From DALYDD01 sp046049705 (GTDB lineage Bacteria > Patescibacteriota > Minisyncoccia > Phycocordibacterales > CAIZLB01): DNA of 8,551 bases. The stretch spans positions 1 to 8,551 of the forward strand of contig JBJOQZ010000021.1 of assembly GCA_046049705.1 (NCBI GenBank), read 5' to 3'. A program made the position numbers and the translations under genes. Under the pieces are notes generated by a model. That model did no database searches and was not told the DNA's origin. It saw nothing but the letters and a program-made list of their open reading frames with translations. Positions 1 through 5,974 of this stretch are shown here, in pieces (within the stretch, counting starts at the first letter, position 1; every line of letters begins with the position of its first letter).

Positions 1-986
1 AAGACGAGCGTTCTGCTTCAATTGCAGACACTATCGCTCAAATCAAAACAAAATTTGGAGACGATGCAATCATGAAGCTTGGTGAAAAGCCGAAAGTAAA
101 CATCAACTCGATTCCTACAGGCTCAATCGGTCTCGATGCCGCACTTGGTGTAGGTGGACTTCCCCGAGGAAGAATTGTCGAGATCTTTGGACCAGAATCT
201 TCTGGTAAGACCACCCTCACCCTCCACGTGGTCGCTGAGGCACAGAAGATGGGAGGTATCGCAGCATTTATCGATGCAGAACATGCTATGGACCCAGAGT
301 ATGCTAAGCGAATCGGTGTGAAGATTGACGAACTCCTTATCTCACAACCTGATACCGGTGAACAAGCTCTAGAGATTGTAGAAAGCCTTGTGCGCTCAGG
401 TAAGGTAGATGTGATTGTAGTCGACTCAGTTGCTGCACTTACTCCAAAAGATGAAATCGAAGGTGATATGGGTCAAAGCCATATGGGTAAGCAAGCTCGA
501 CTTATGTCTCAAGCACTTCGAAAACTGACAGCTATTGTGGCCAAATCAAATACTGTAGTTATCTTTATCAACCAAATTCGTATGCAACTTGGAGTTATGT
601 TTGGTAACCCTGAGACTACCCCAGGTGGAAAGGCGCTCAAATTCTATACATCTGTCCGACTCGATATTCGCCGTATTGCTCAAATCAAGAAAGGTGAAGA
701 AATCATGGGAGGACGAGTACGTGTGAAAGTGGTCAAAAATAAAGTCGCGGCTCCTTTCAAACAAACAGAATTTGACCTTATGTACAATGAAGGTATTTCA
801 AAAGAAGGAGAAATTATCGCCCTCGGAGAAAAGATGGGTATCATCCAAAAAAGCGGTACGAGCTATGCCTACGGAGATATCAAACTTGGACGAGGCTATG
901 ATGCCACAAGACAATTCTTGAAAGAAAATCAAAAGATTGTTACAGAGGTTCTTAAGCAGATCCGAGCAAAGCTCAAAGATCTCTAG
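1..986 (+). CDS. recA: Recombinase RecA, N-terminally cut by window edge
   Basis: RecA polymerises on single-stranded DNA, drives ATP-dependent strand exchange and triggers LexA-type self-cleavage. The reading frame is open to the left edge (first whole codon at base 3), and the 23 residues before the internal ATG at 72 are clearly RecA (I-A-D-T-I-A-Q-I-K-T-K-F-G), so ATG 72 is not the start. Judged against E. coli RecA, only a few residues are missing. Visible motifs are Walker A GPESSGKT (about residue 63 of the in-window protein), Walker B VIVVDS, the MGKQARLMSQALRKL stretch, and loop L2 with FINQIRMQLGVMFGNPETTPGG. The protein ends shortly after the helical C-terminal domain at K-L-K-D-L and lacks the long acidic tail of E. 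coli RecA. The stop is TAG, and a terminator follows about 70 bases later. The promoter lies outside the window. Confidence 0.97.
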   Translation, partial: DERSASIADTIAQIKTKFGDDAIMKLGEKPKVNINSIPTGSIGLDAALGVGGLPRGRIVEIFGPESSGKTTLTLHVVAEAQKMGGIAAFIDAEHAMDPEYAKRIGVKIDELLISQPDTGEQALEIVESLVRSGKVDVIVVDSVAALTPKDEIEGDMGQSHMGKQARLMSQALRKLTAIVAKSNTVVIFINQIRMQLGVMFGNPETTPGGKALKFYTSVRLDIRRIAQIKKGEEIMGGRVRVKVVKNKVAAPFKQTEFDLMYNEGISKEGEIIALGEKMGIIQKSGTSYAYGDIKLGRGYDATRQFLKENQKIVTEVLKQIRAKLKDL

Positions 987-1055
987 AACTTGTTTTGGCA
1001 ACAAAAACATAAGTAAGATTACGCCTCATACAGCTTCCCTATCAAGCAAAAAGAC

Positions 1056-1092
1056 ACAAAAGTCCACCTCGATACATGAGGTGGACTTTTGT
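1056..1092 (+). terminator. Intrinsic terminator after recA
   Basis: A perfect 15-bp stem (1056-1070 with 1078-1092) surrounds a 7-base loop. The right arm ends in CTTTTGT, and the left arm carries the matching A run, so the hairpin is symmetric. It sits between recA and efp. Its right arm also contains the TGGACT proposed as the efp -35 box, so terminator and next promoter overlap. The T run is short, so termination strength is uncertain. Confidence 0.8.
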
Positions 1093-1110
1093 CTATATAT
1101 GGCTTAAAAT
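1082..1110 (+). promoter_or_regulatory. Candidate efp promoter, near-leaderless
   Basis: TGGACT (1082-1087, 4 of 6 to TTGACA), a 17-base spacer, then TAAAAT (1105-1110, 5 of 6 to TATAAT). Only 9 bases separate the -10 box from ATG 1120, so the transcript would start about 3 bases before the codon. No Shine-Dalgarno sequence is present. Box matching only; no transcription data. Confidence 0.5.
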
Positions 1111-1119
1111 AGCCCCACT

Positions 1120-1686
1120 ATGTCAATGTTAGATTATAATGAAGTAACAGTACGAAAATACATTGTTTTCGAAGGAGAACCGTATGAAGTACTTGCATCA
1201 CATGTCTTCCGCAAGCAAATGCGAAAGCCGGTAAATGCCACAAAACTTAGAAACCTTATTAGCGGTCGAATCGTAGAACATTCTTTTCATGCTACTGATC
1301 GTGTAGATGAAGCCGAACTCGAATATCGAAATGTAAAGTTTCTTTACAACAATAAAGGTCAGTGGTGGTTCTGTGAGGAAAAAGATCCTGCAGTACGATT
1401 CCAACTCGAGGAAGACCTTATCGGCCCTGCCGCTAAGTTTATGAAGCCAAATAGCCTCATAGAAGCCATGACATACGATGAAAAGATTATTGGCGTTAAA
1501 CTCCCTATCAAGGTTGATCTAAAGGTTACTGAAGCTCCTCCAGCAGTGCGAGGTGATACTGCAAAGGGTGGTAACAAAGTGATCACACTAGAAACAGGTG
1601 CTTCTCTCAATGCCCCAATGTTCATCAACCCTGGCGATGTTGTACGAATCAATACTGAAACAGGTGAATACGTAGAGCGAGTGTAA
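1120..1686 (+). CDS. efp: Elongation factor P
   Basis: EF-P binds between the ribosomal P and E sites and rescues ribosomes stalled on polyproline. At 188 residues it has the usual family length, with three barrels: KOW-like domain I (about 5-65), OB domain II (about 70-130) and domain III (about 133-188). Domain III carries the family signature G-D-T-A-x-G-G-N-K and ends in T-G-E-Y-V-E-R-V. Aligning back from K-L-R, the tip position that is the modified Lys34 in E. coli is Met34 here, in the loop R-K-Q-M-R-K-P. No lysine can therefore be modified at that site, although Lys32 and Lys36 flank it. ATG 1120 is used as the start because it is closest to the proposed promoter; Met3 (1126) is a possible alternative. 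The gene converges on rpsR across a shared terminator. Confidence 0.95.
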   Translation: MSMLDYNEVTVRKYIVFEGEPYEVLASHVFRKQMRKPVNATKLRNLISGRIVEHSFHATDRVDEAELEYRNVKFLYNNKGQWWFCEEKDPAVRFQLEEDLIGPAAKFMKPNSLIEAMTYDEKIIGVKLPIKVDLKVTEAPPAVRGDTAKGGNKVITLETGASLNAPMFINPGDVVRINTETGEYVERV

Positions 1687-1732
1687 ACCAAGTCATATCT
1701 CTATCTGTATTCATTGATAGGAACAAATATAC

Positions 1733-1766
1733 ACAAAAAACACCATCTCTCGATGGTGTTTTTTGT
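1733..1766. terminator. Bidirectional terminator between efp and rpsR
   Basis: A perfect 15-bp inverted repeat (1733-1747 with 1752-1766) has a 4-base TCTC loop. The arm ends are A6 on one side and T6 on the other, so each strand reads GC-rich stem followed by a U tract. It lies 46 bases after the efp stop and 25 bases after the rpsR stop, and serves both convergent units. Confidence 0.92.
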
Positions 1767-1791
1767 TGATTGACCTTATCCCCTCTTCGGC

Positions 1792-1995
1792 TTATTCAGC
1801 AACGAAAGGAAGAAGAGCCATAAATCGCGCTCGCTTTACTGCTGAGGCAAGCTTTCGCTGGTTTTTAGCAGTTACTCCAGTTCTCTTTCGAGAAAGAAGT
1901 CGAGCATGTGGATTCAAGAATTTCTTCAAGATATCGACATCTTTATAGTCGATATGTTGGATATTATTCTGTGAAAAGTAACACTGTTTGTTCAT
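1792..1995 (-). CDS. rpsR: 30S ribosomal protein S18
   Basis: S18 pairs with S6 on the central domain of 16S rRNA in the 30S platform. The 67-residue product is short but complete against the family core. It has I-D-Y-K-D-V-D-I-L-K-K-F-L (about 15-27), then R-K-R-T-G-V-T-A-K-N-Q-R-K-L-A-x-A-V-K-R-A-R-F, and ends L-L-P-F-V-A-E. A single Cys near the N-terminus (residue 5) remains; zinc binding cannot be inferred. It is the last gene of the rpsF-ssb-rpsR operon, 37 bases after ssb, and no Shine-Dalgarno is visible before the ATG. A 15-base inverted repeat lies in the spacer. The shared terminator follows the stop. Confidence 0.95.
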   Translation of the reverse strand: MNKQCYFSQNNIQHIDYKDVDILKKFLNPHARLLSRKRTGVTAKNQRKLASAVKRARFMALLPFVAE

Positions 1996-2011
1996 AATGG
2001 TTGATTAATGC

Positions 2012-2026
2012 TGTGCAAATTGCACA
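2012..2026. repeat. Small inverted repeat in the ssb-rpsR spacer
   Basis: TGTGCAA, one central base, then TTGCACA: perfect 7-base arms, ending 17 bases before the rpsR start on the minus strand. A one-base loop cannot form an RNA hairpin without opening the inner pairs, so a DNA dyad for a binding protein or a 5-bp RNA stem are both possible. It may also be chance. GTGCAA recurs at 3076-3081 as the proposed rpsF -35 region. Confidence 0.45.
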
Positions 2027-2032
2027 TAATAT

Positions 2033-2494
2033 TTAGAATGGAATATCCTCTGGATTGATTTCTTCGTTTGGATAATCGATTGAATCGAGTGTATCCATAG
2101 GAGAATTATCAGCTTGTGGCTTAGCGTCGTGAGATGCTCCACCTTGATAAGATGACTGTCCTCCACCTTGTCTTGGACCGAACTGAATAGTATCGGCAAT
2201 GACTTCAGTACGATAATTTTTCTTTCCATCTGGACCATCCCAAGACCTTGTAGTAAGTCGGCCTTCGACATATGCCATAGCTCCCTTTTTGAGGTAAGCA
2301 GAGGCTGTATCAGCTTGGCGTCCAAACACTACGATATTGTGATAATCCGTATTTTCTTGCTTCACACCGTTTTTGTCTTTCCAGACTCGATTGGTAGCGA
2401 TTGAGAAACTGGCAACATTGACCCCAGATGGCAAAGCTTTAAGCTCTGGATCACGAGTCAGGTTTCCGATAATAAATACTTTGTTTAAATACAT
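2033..2494 (-). CDS. ssb: Single-stranded DNA-binding protein
   Basis: SSB coats single-stranded DNA during replication, repair and recombination and recruits partners through its C-terminal tip. The 153-residue protein has the OB fold from M-Y-L-N-K-V-F-I-I-G-N-L-T-R-D-P-E through about residue 105, including T-D-Y-H-N-I-V-V-F-G-R-Q-A and K-K-G-A-M-A-Y-V-E-G-R-L. A Gly/Gln/Ser linker (about 108-120) follows, then the acidic tip N-P-E-D-I-P-F. The tip is intact, so interaction with RecO, PriA or polymerase homologues is expected. It starts 8 bases after the rpsF stop, is co-transcribed with it and with rpsR, and has no Shine-Dalgarno. Its presence between the S6 and S18 genes is the classical bacterial arrangement. 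Confidence 0.97.
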   Translation of the reverse strand: MYLNKVFIIGNLTRDPELKALPSGVNVASFSIATNRVWKDKNGVKQENTDYHNIVVFGRQADTASAYLKKGAMAYVEGRLTTRSWDGPDGKKNYRTEVIADTIQFGPRQGGGQSSYQGGASHDAKPQADNSPMDTLDSIDYPNEEINPEDIPF

Positions 2495-2502
2495 ATTAAT
2501 GT

Positions 2503-3045
2503 TTATTGTAAAGCTACTAGGTCCTCACCTTCTACTGCAACTGATGTATCAGCTTCAGCTTCTGTTGCGGGTTCTTCTAGGTTTACATCTCCTTCTGGAG
2601 CGTTTGCGGATTCAGTTGAGTCGCCTTCTTCAGAGTCTGCGGCACGGTTATTTCGCCCGTTTCGGTCGCGCAATCCACCAATCACTGTATTTTCACGTAC
2701 AGTTGTAATGAGGAGGTATCGCAAAATTGAATCGAAGTTTTTAACCTCCTTTTCAAGTGCTGCAACTTCGTCTGAAACCAAGGTAAACTTGATCCAGCCG
2801 AAATATGCATTTTTATACCACTTCTTCTGACCTTTGACAGTCTTTGCGATGTCATAGGCTAGATTGATTGGCTTCGGCGCATCTTCAGAGATGAACTCGC
2901 CCCCGAGCTTTTCAACAAATGATTTGAGCTCAGAAAACTTTACAGTTACATCGTCTTCCGAAAGAGTAGGCACGAAATGAAAACCGAGCTCGTATACACT
3001 GAGTCGTTCTTCTCGTTCTAAATCTCTGTTATGTTCCGTAGTCAT
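2503..3045 (-). CDS. rpsF: 30S ribosomal protein S6 with acidic C-terminal extension
   Basis: S6 forms a heterodimer with S18 in the 30S platform. From ATG 3045 the product has 180 residues. The S6 fold begins at Y-E-L-G-F-H-F-V-P (about residue 19) and continues through K-P-I-N-L-A-Y-D-I and W-Y-K-N-A-Y-F-G-W-I-K-F to R-Y-L-L-I-T-T-V-R-E (about 118-128). The last 50 or so residues are a low-complexity tail rich in Glu, Asp, Ala and Ser, far longer than E. coli S6 before modification. The frame continues upstream to TTG 3081, but the ATG is preferred: it leaves out a Cys/Ser-rich leader and sits 7 bases from a candidate -10 box. It is the first gene of rpsF-ssb-rpsR. Confidence 0.92.
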   Translation of the reverse strand: MTTEHNRDLEREERLSVYELGFHFVPTLSEDDVTVKFSELKSFVEKLGGEFISEDAPKPINLAYDIAKTVKGQKKWYKNAYFGWIKFTLVSDEVAALEKEVKNFDSILRYLLITTVRENTVIGGLRDRNGRNNRAADSEEGDSTESANAPEGDVNLEEPATEAEADTSVAVEGEDLVALQ

Positions 3046-3223
3046 GGCACTTAGGCTACCACAGGATTGAATATTGTGCAAATGAACCCCACTATGAAAG
3101 CAATTGAAATATGGCTCAATTTAAGGTTTTTTCGGGAATTAGGCCAAATCAGGCTACAAAATAACTTCATAGCCAATCTTTAGCCAGTCTTAGTCCTACC
3201 TTTGATTGATTCTCGAAAGAGCA
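3046..3223. other. Spacer between tatD and rpsF
   Basis: This holds the candidate rpsF promoter and, on the minus strand, two close copies of GAxTGGCTA (in the 3166-3191 region) that could belong to an rpsF leader or the tatD 3' end. A rightward 29-codon open frame (ATG 3094 to TAG 3183) is present without clear promoter support and is not called as a gene. I see no convincing terminator for tatD here. Confidence 0.4.
3053..3081 (-). promoter_or_regulatory. Candidate rpsF operon promoter
   Basis: On the minus strand TTGCAC (3081-3076), a 17-base spacer ending in TGG, then TAGCCT (3058-3053). The -10 keeps only the T, A and final T of the consensus but has the extended TG. It lies 7 bases before ATG 3045, the spacing seen at metG. 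This is weak alone and is supported mainly by that recurring geometry. Confidence 0.35.
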
Positions 3224-4102
3224 CTAAAATTCAAGTGCAAATACTTCTTTGGCAGTAGTGAGGAGTTCCTTGGCCATACCCACTTCTGAAATACCGCGTA
3301 TTTGAGCCATCTTTTTAACTACTTCGATGACATATACAGGTTCGTTTCGCTTGCCCCGAAATGGCACCGGTGCCACAAACGGGCAGTCAGTCTCAGACAT
3401 AAAGCGATGTGCCGGTAGTTTTGATATAACTCCTTCATATACTTTTGCAAACGTAATCACACCAGTAAAAGAGACTGTAAAGCCTCGTTTTAGAAACAAT
3501 TCAGCCTCTTCAGGAGAACCTGCAAAGAAATGAATGTTTCCTCGCAATTTTGCTTTATCCCCCATGAAATTCCCATCAAGAATTTCTAAAATTTCTGCAT
3601 AGGATTCACGAGCATGAATCATAAGTGGTAGATTGTGCTCTAGAGCGATTTCAATTTGACCGATAAACAGTCTTTTTTGCAGTCCTAACATATGTGTACG
3701 GTATTGTTCTGGTACCCGAAATACATCAATGCCACATTCACCTATACCGACCACTTTTTTATGCTTTACCAAGCCCGCAAGCTCTGCGAGTATACTATCG
3801 ATTCGCCCTTCGGTAGTTTGTAGCTCCACATCGCCAATTTGTACTCCTGAACTCATAGCTTCTTCGAACCAATCACAAATCTCGGTCGGATGAATACCAG
3901 GGATAGCATAGAGATGCGGATGCACTTCTATGTATCGTTCGGCAATTTCAATTACTTTTTGTGAAGATTCAATAGTGGTGCCAATATTTATTATGGCGAC
4001 ACCTTCTGTATATGCACGGCGAATTACCTCTTCCCTATCTTGATCATAATCAGGAAAATTGAGATGCGCGTGAATGTCGATGTATTTTATTTCTGGTTGC
4101 AT
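3224..4102 (-). CDS. tatD: TatD-family metal-dependent DNase
   Basis: TatD enzymes are two-metal TIM-barrel hydrolases of the amidohydrolase superfamily acting as 3'-5' DNA/RNA exonucleases or deoxyribonucleases. The 292-residue product has all the expected metal-site motifs in order: D-I-H-A-H-L (9-14, the HxH pair), G-I-H-P-T-E, G-I-G-E-C-G-I-D with the bridging Glu, M-I-H-A-R-E-S, G-N-I-H-F-F-A-G, and S-E-T-D-C-P-F-V-A-P-V-P-F-R-G-K-R-N-E-P near the C-terminus with the catalytic Asp. A somewhat long insert (about 80-102) follows the G-I-H-P block. The gene is monocistronic in view, diverging from the 49-residue membrane protein by 34 bases. It has no Shine-Dalgarno. The exact substrate cannot be told from sequence. 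Confidence 0.93.
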   Translation of the reverse strand: MQPEIKYIDIHAHLNFPDYDQDREEVIRRAYTEGVAIINIGTTIESSQKVIEIAERYIEVHPHLYAIPGIHPTEICDWFEEAMSSGVQIGDVELQTTEGRIDSILAELAGLVKHKKVVGIGECGIDVFRVPEQYRTHMLGLQKRLFIGQIEIALEHNLPLMIHARESYAEILEILDGNFMGDKAKLRGNIHFFAGSPEEAELFLKRGFTVSFTGVITFAKVYEGVISKLPAHRFMSETDCPFVAPVPFRGKRNEPVYVIEVVKKMAQIRGISEVGMAKELLTTAKEVFALEF

Positions 4103-4115
4103 GTGTGATATTTCT

Positions 4116-4144
4116 AATTATTGCTATAATTGAAAAATGTTCAA
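4116..4144. promoter_or_regulatory. Overlapping divergent promoter, tatD and small membrane protein
   Basis: Rightward: TGCTATAAT, a perfect extended -10 (TATAAT 4125-4130), ends 6 bases before ATG 4137, so transcription would begin at or next to the start codon. No good -35 is visible. Leftward: TTGAAC (4144-4139), 16 bases, AATAAT (4122-4117), ending 14 bases before the tatD ATG. The two -10 boxes lie in one near-palindrome (AATTAT-TGCT-ATAATT, 4116-4131), so polymerase binding on one side may exclude the other. Confidence 0.6.
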
Positions 4145-4286
4145 ATTACCTGTTAATAAATATTTAAAAATACTTGCGATTGTTTGTGCCCTTGGTCTTC
4201 TCTATATAGTATATATCACTGTGTCTACACTACTTGTACCAATAGGAGATCCTATTCCTCAACCACAGCTCCCTCAGCAACACTAA
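4137..4286 (+). CDS. Small single-span membrane protein, unknown function
   Basis: A 49-residue open frame begins with a short basic N-terminus (M-F-K-L-P-V-N-K-Y-L-K). One hydrophobic span follows (about residues 11-36, I-L-A-I-V-C-A-L-G-L-L-Y-I-V...), then a Pro/Gln-rich tail I-P-Q-P-Q-L-P-Q-Q-H. The basic end suggests N-in, C-out topology. Support for it being real: a perfect extended -10 exactly 6 bases upstream, a divergent regulatory spacer with tatD, and no overlap with other genes except 3 bases at the metG stop (TAA here over the TAG of metG on the other strand). It shows no cleavage site, lipobox or domain I recognise. It could also be a membrane-anchored leader peptide. Confidence 0.6.
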   Translation: MFKLPVNKYLKILAIVCALGLLYIVYITVSTLLVPIGDPIPQPQLPQQH

Positions 4287-5761
4287 TCCTTCCTCATAAA
4301 CAAAGGTACTTCAGGAAACTCTCGGTTGTTAAGCAGATTCAAGATTTTAACTGAAGTTTCAGGCATGATCGGTTGGAGCGCTGATGCAATTTTGTATAGT
4401 TCAGCCAACAAGTACGCTACATCTCGCTTTGCTTCGTCGGCAGTCTCCACAACTTTTATTTTTTTAAATGGTGCATGTTCTTGAATATATCGATCGACAC
4501 TTCCGATACGTCGCCAGACAATATCGCTTGCTTCGGCAAAATTAAATTGACTAAGCGGAGCATCAAGTGCGAGAAGAATTTCATTACCACCTTCTTCGAT
4601 ACCATCAAAAGAAATTTCATAAGACACTGCCATCTTGAGGATTCGGCTCGTAAGGTTACCTATTCCATTTGCCAATTGCGTATTGTAAGCCTCCTTAAAA
4701 CGCTCGAGAGTAAAGTCTCCGTCTTCATATGCCGGCAATTGATGTGCAATAAAATACCGCAATGCATCTGCACCATATTCAGCGACAATTTCGAGTGGAT
4801 TGATAACATTTCCAAGAGACTTAGACATCTTCTGTCCACCGCTCGTGATAAAACCATGAATAAAGATCTGCTTACTTGTAGGTAGACCAGCGGAGATAAG
4901 CATAGCTTGCCACATAGCAGCTTGCTGTCTTAGATTATCTTTTCCAGCAACCTGTACACCAGGCCATACTGTTTCAAAAACTTCTTTCTTGTCTGGCCAA
5001 CCTGTAGTTGAGATATAGTTTACAAGTGCATCAAACCAAACATACATAACATGTTTTTCATCGCCAGGCACCGGAATTCCCCATGGCATCTTTTCCTTGA
5101 GGCGTGAAATACTAAAATCTTTAAGTCCTCCCTCGACAAAAGATTTGATCTCATTGAGGCGACCTTTTGGAACAACAAAATCTGGCACCGTCGCATAGAG
5201 ATCGAGGAGTGCTTGCTGATATTTAGAATACCTAAAGAAATAATTTTCTTCTTTAATCAATTGAATAGGTGTCGTCGGGTGAATCGGACAAAGACCATTT
5301 TCTAATTCACTATCTTGTTTCTCAAGCTCACAACCAATACAATATTTTGTCTCATATTCTGCTTTATAAATATCACCTTTTTCTAGACAAAGATTCCAAA
5401 ATGCTTGCGCTGCTTTTTTATGGTGCGCATCTGTAGTTCGAATAAAATGCGTATACGAAAGATTGAGAATATCCTTAAGTGCCATGAATCGATGGGCAAA
5501 GCGGTCAACATAGACCTGTGTTTCCTCCCCTTGTTCTGCTGCTTTTTGATGAATTTTTAATCCATGTTCATCTGTACCTGTATTGAAAAAAACTTCATAG
5601 CCTGCCAATGTTTTGTACCTCGCGACAATATCTGCTTGGATGATTTCGAGAGCAAAACCGATATGCGGATCGGCGTTTACGTAAGGTAAAGTAGTGGTGA
5701 TATAAAATACCGACTTTTGCTGACTGTCTTGGGACTGTTTTTGTTGCTCGGTATATGACAT
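4283..5761 (-). CDS. metG: Methionyl-tRNA synthetase
   Basis: This class I enzyme charges tRNA-Met with methionine using ATP in the cytoplasm. The 492-residue protein starts with a Gln/Ser-rich leader of about 17 residues, then F-Y-I-T-T-T-L-P-Y-V-N-A-D-P-H-I-G-F. The HIGH motif reads HIGF. Next are N-T-G-T-D-E-H-G, a zinc knuckle with C-I-G-C...C-P-I-H (apparently three Cys and one His), V-M-Y-V-W-F-D-A-L-x-N-Y, A-G-K-D-N-L-R-Q-Q-A-A-M-W-Q-A-M, and Q-K-M-S-K-S-L-G-N-V-I (KMSKS intact). A helical anticodon-binding domain ends the protein at M-R-K-D. There is no C-terminal EMAP/Trbp111 domain, so it is a short form. It is monocistronic and runs tail to tail into the 49-residue gene, with no terminator between them. 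Confidence 0.96.
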   Translation of the reverse strand: MSYTEQQKQSQDSQQKSVFYITTTLPYVNADPHIGFALEIIQADIVARYKTLAGYEVFFNTGTDEHGLKIHQKAAEQGEETQVYVDRFAHRFMALKDILNLSYTHFIRTTDAHHKKAAQAFWNLCLEKGDIYKAEYETKYCIGCELEKQDSELENGLCPIHPTTPIQLIKEENYFFRYSKYQQALLDLYATVPDFVVPKGRLNEIKSFVEGGLKDFSISRLKEKMPWGIPVPGDEKHVMYVWFDALVNYISTTGWPDKKEVFETVWPGVQVAGKDNLRQQAAMWQAMLISAGLPTSKQIFIHGFITSGGQKMSKSLGNVINPLEIVAEYGADALRYFIAHQLPAYEDGDFTLERFKEAYNTQLANGIGNLTSRILKMAVSYEISFDGIEEGGNEILLALDAPLSQFNFAEASDIVWRRIGSVDRYIQEHAPFKKIKVVETADEAKRDVAYLLAELYKIASALQPIMPETSVKILNLLNNREFPEVPLFMRKD

Positions 5762-5768
5762 AGGGTGA

Positions 5769-5797
5769 ATGATAGAACAAAAAGAGAGATAAATAAA
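5769..5797 (-). promoter_or_regulatory. Candidate metG promoter, near-leaderless
   Basis: On the minus strand TATCAT (5774-5769, 5 of 6) lies 7 bases before the metG ATG, with a poor -35 (TTTATT, 3 of 6) at 17-base spacing. The initiating base would fall on or beside the start codon. No T-box-like leader fits in that space. Confidence 0.4.
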
Positions 5798-5838
5798 GGA
5801 GTTGGCTTTATACGGTAATAAGTGGCAGGTGTTTTCAT

Positions 5839-5934
5839 TATGTTCATAGTAGATAGTATTGAATACTTAATGCATACCTATATCATGTATGTCCGACATC
5901 AAAGACCATTCTTACTATTCCTACTATGAACATA
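5839..5934. repeat. Inverted-repeat element, possibly a TA-flanked MITE
   Basis: The left arm TATGTTCATAGTAG (5839-5852) is the exact reverse complement of the right arm CTACTATGAACATA (5921-5934). Inside, ATAGTA (5853-5858) pairs with TACTAT (5913-5918) after a 2-base bulge, giving 20 paired positions per side. The outermost two bases on each side are TA, so the unit can be read as 12-base terminal repeats (TGTTCATAGTAG) with a TA target duplication, as in IS630/Tc1-type elements. The interior has a smaller CATAC/GTATG stem and no coding capacity. Alternatives are an operator, a structured small RNA or a decayed terminator; no T tract follows either arm. Confidence 0.6.
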
Positions 5935-5974
5935 TAACATTTCTACTCATATAATCCCACATCATCTCATATAA
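5931..5974. repeat. Three CATATAA direct repeats
   Basis: CATATAA occurs at 5931, 5948 and 5968 (spacing 17 and 20). The last two share the longer word CTCATATAA. The first overlaps the right arm of the inverted repeat. The middle copy contains a perfect TATAAT. These could be binding sites, slipped-strand duplication or A+T-rich chance. Confidence 0.45.

Noticed and set aside
72..986. ATG at 72 as the recA start
   Set aside because: The frame is open to the window edge and the 23 residues before it match the RecA N-terminal helix, so the gene begins outside the window.
3046..3081. N-terminal extension of S6 from TTG 3081
   Set aside because: A rare start, a residue stretch unlike S6, and the candidate promoter lies inside it; ATG 3045 fits better.
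3094..3183. Rightward 29-codon frame beginning M-K-A-I-E-I-W-L-N-L
   Set aside because: Short, between two leftward genes, with no good promoter or composition support and it sits over the rpsF leader; mentioned only in the spacer entry.
5841..5932. Gram-positive-type LexA half-sites (TGTTC / GAACA) in the inverted repeat
   Set aside because: The halves are about 80 bases apart rather than 4, so they cannot form one LexA operator.
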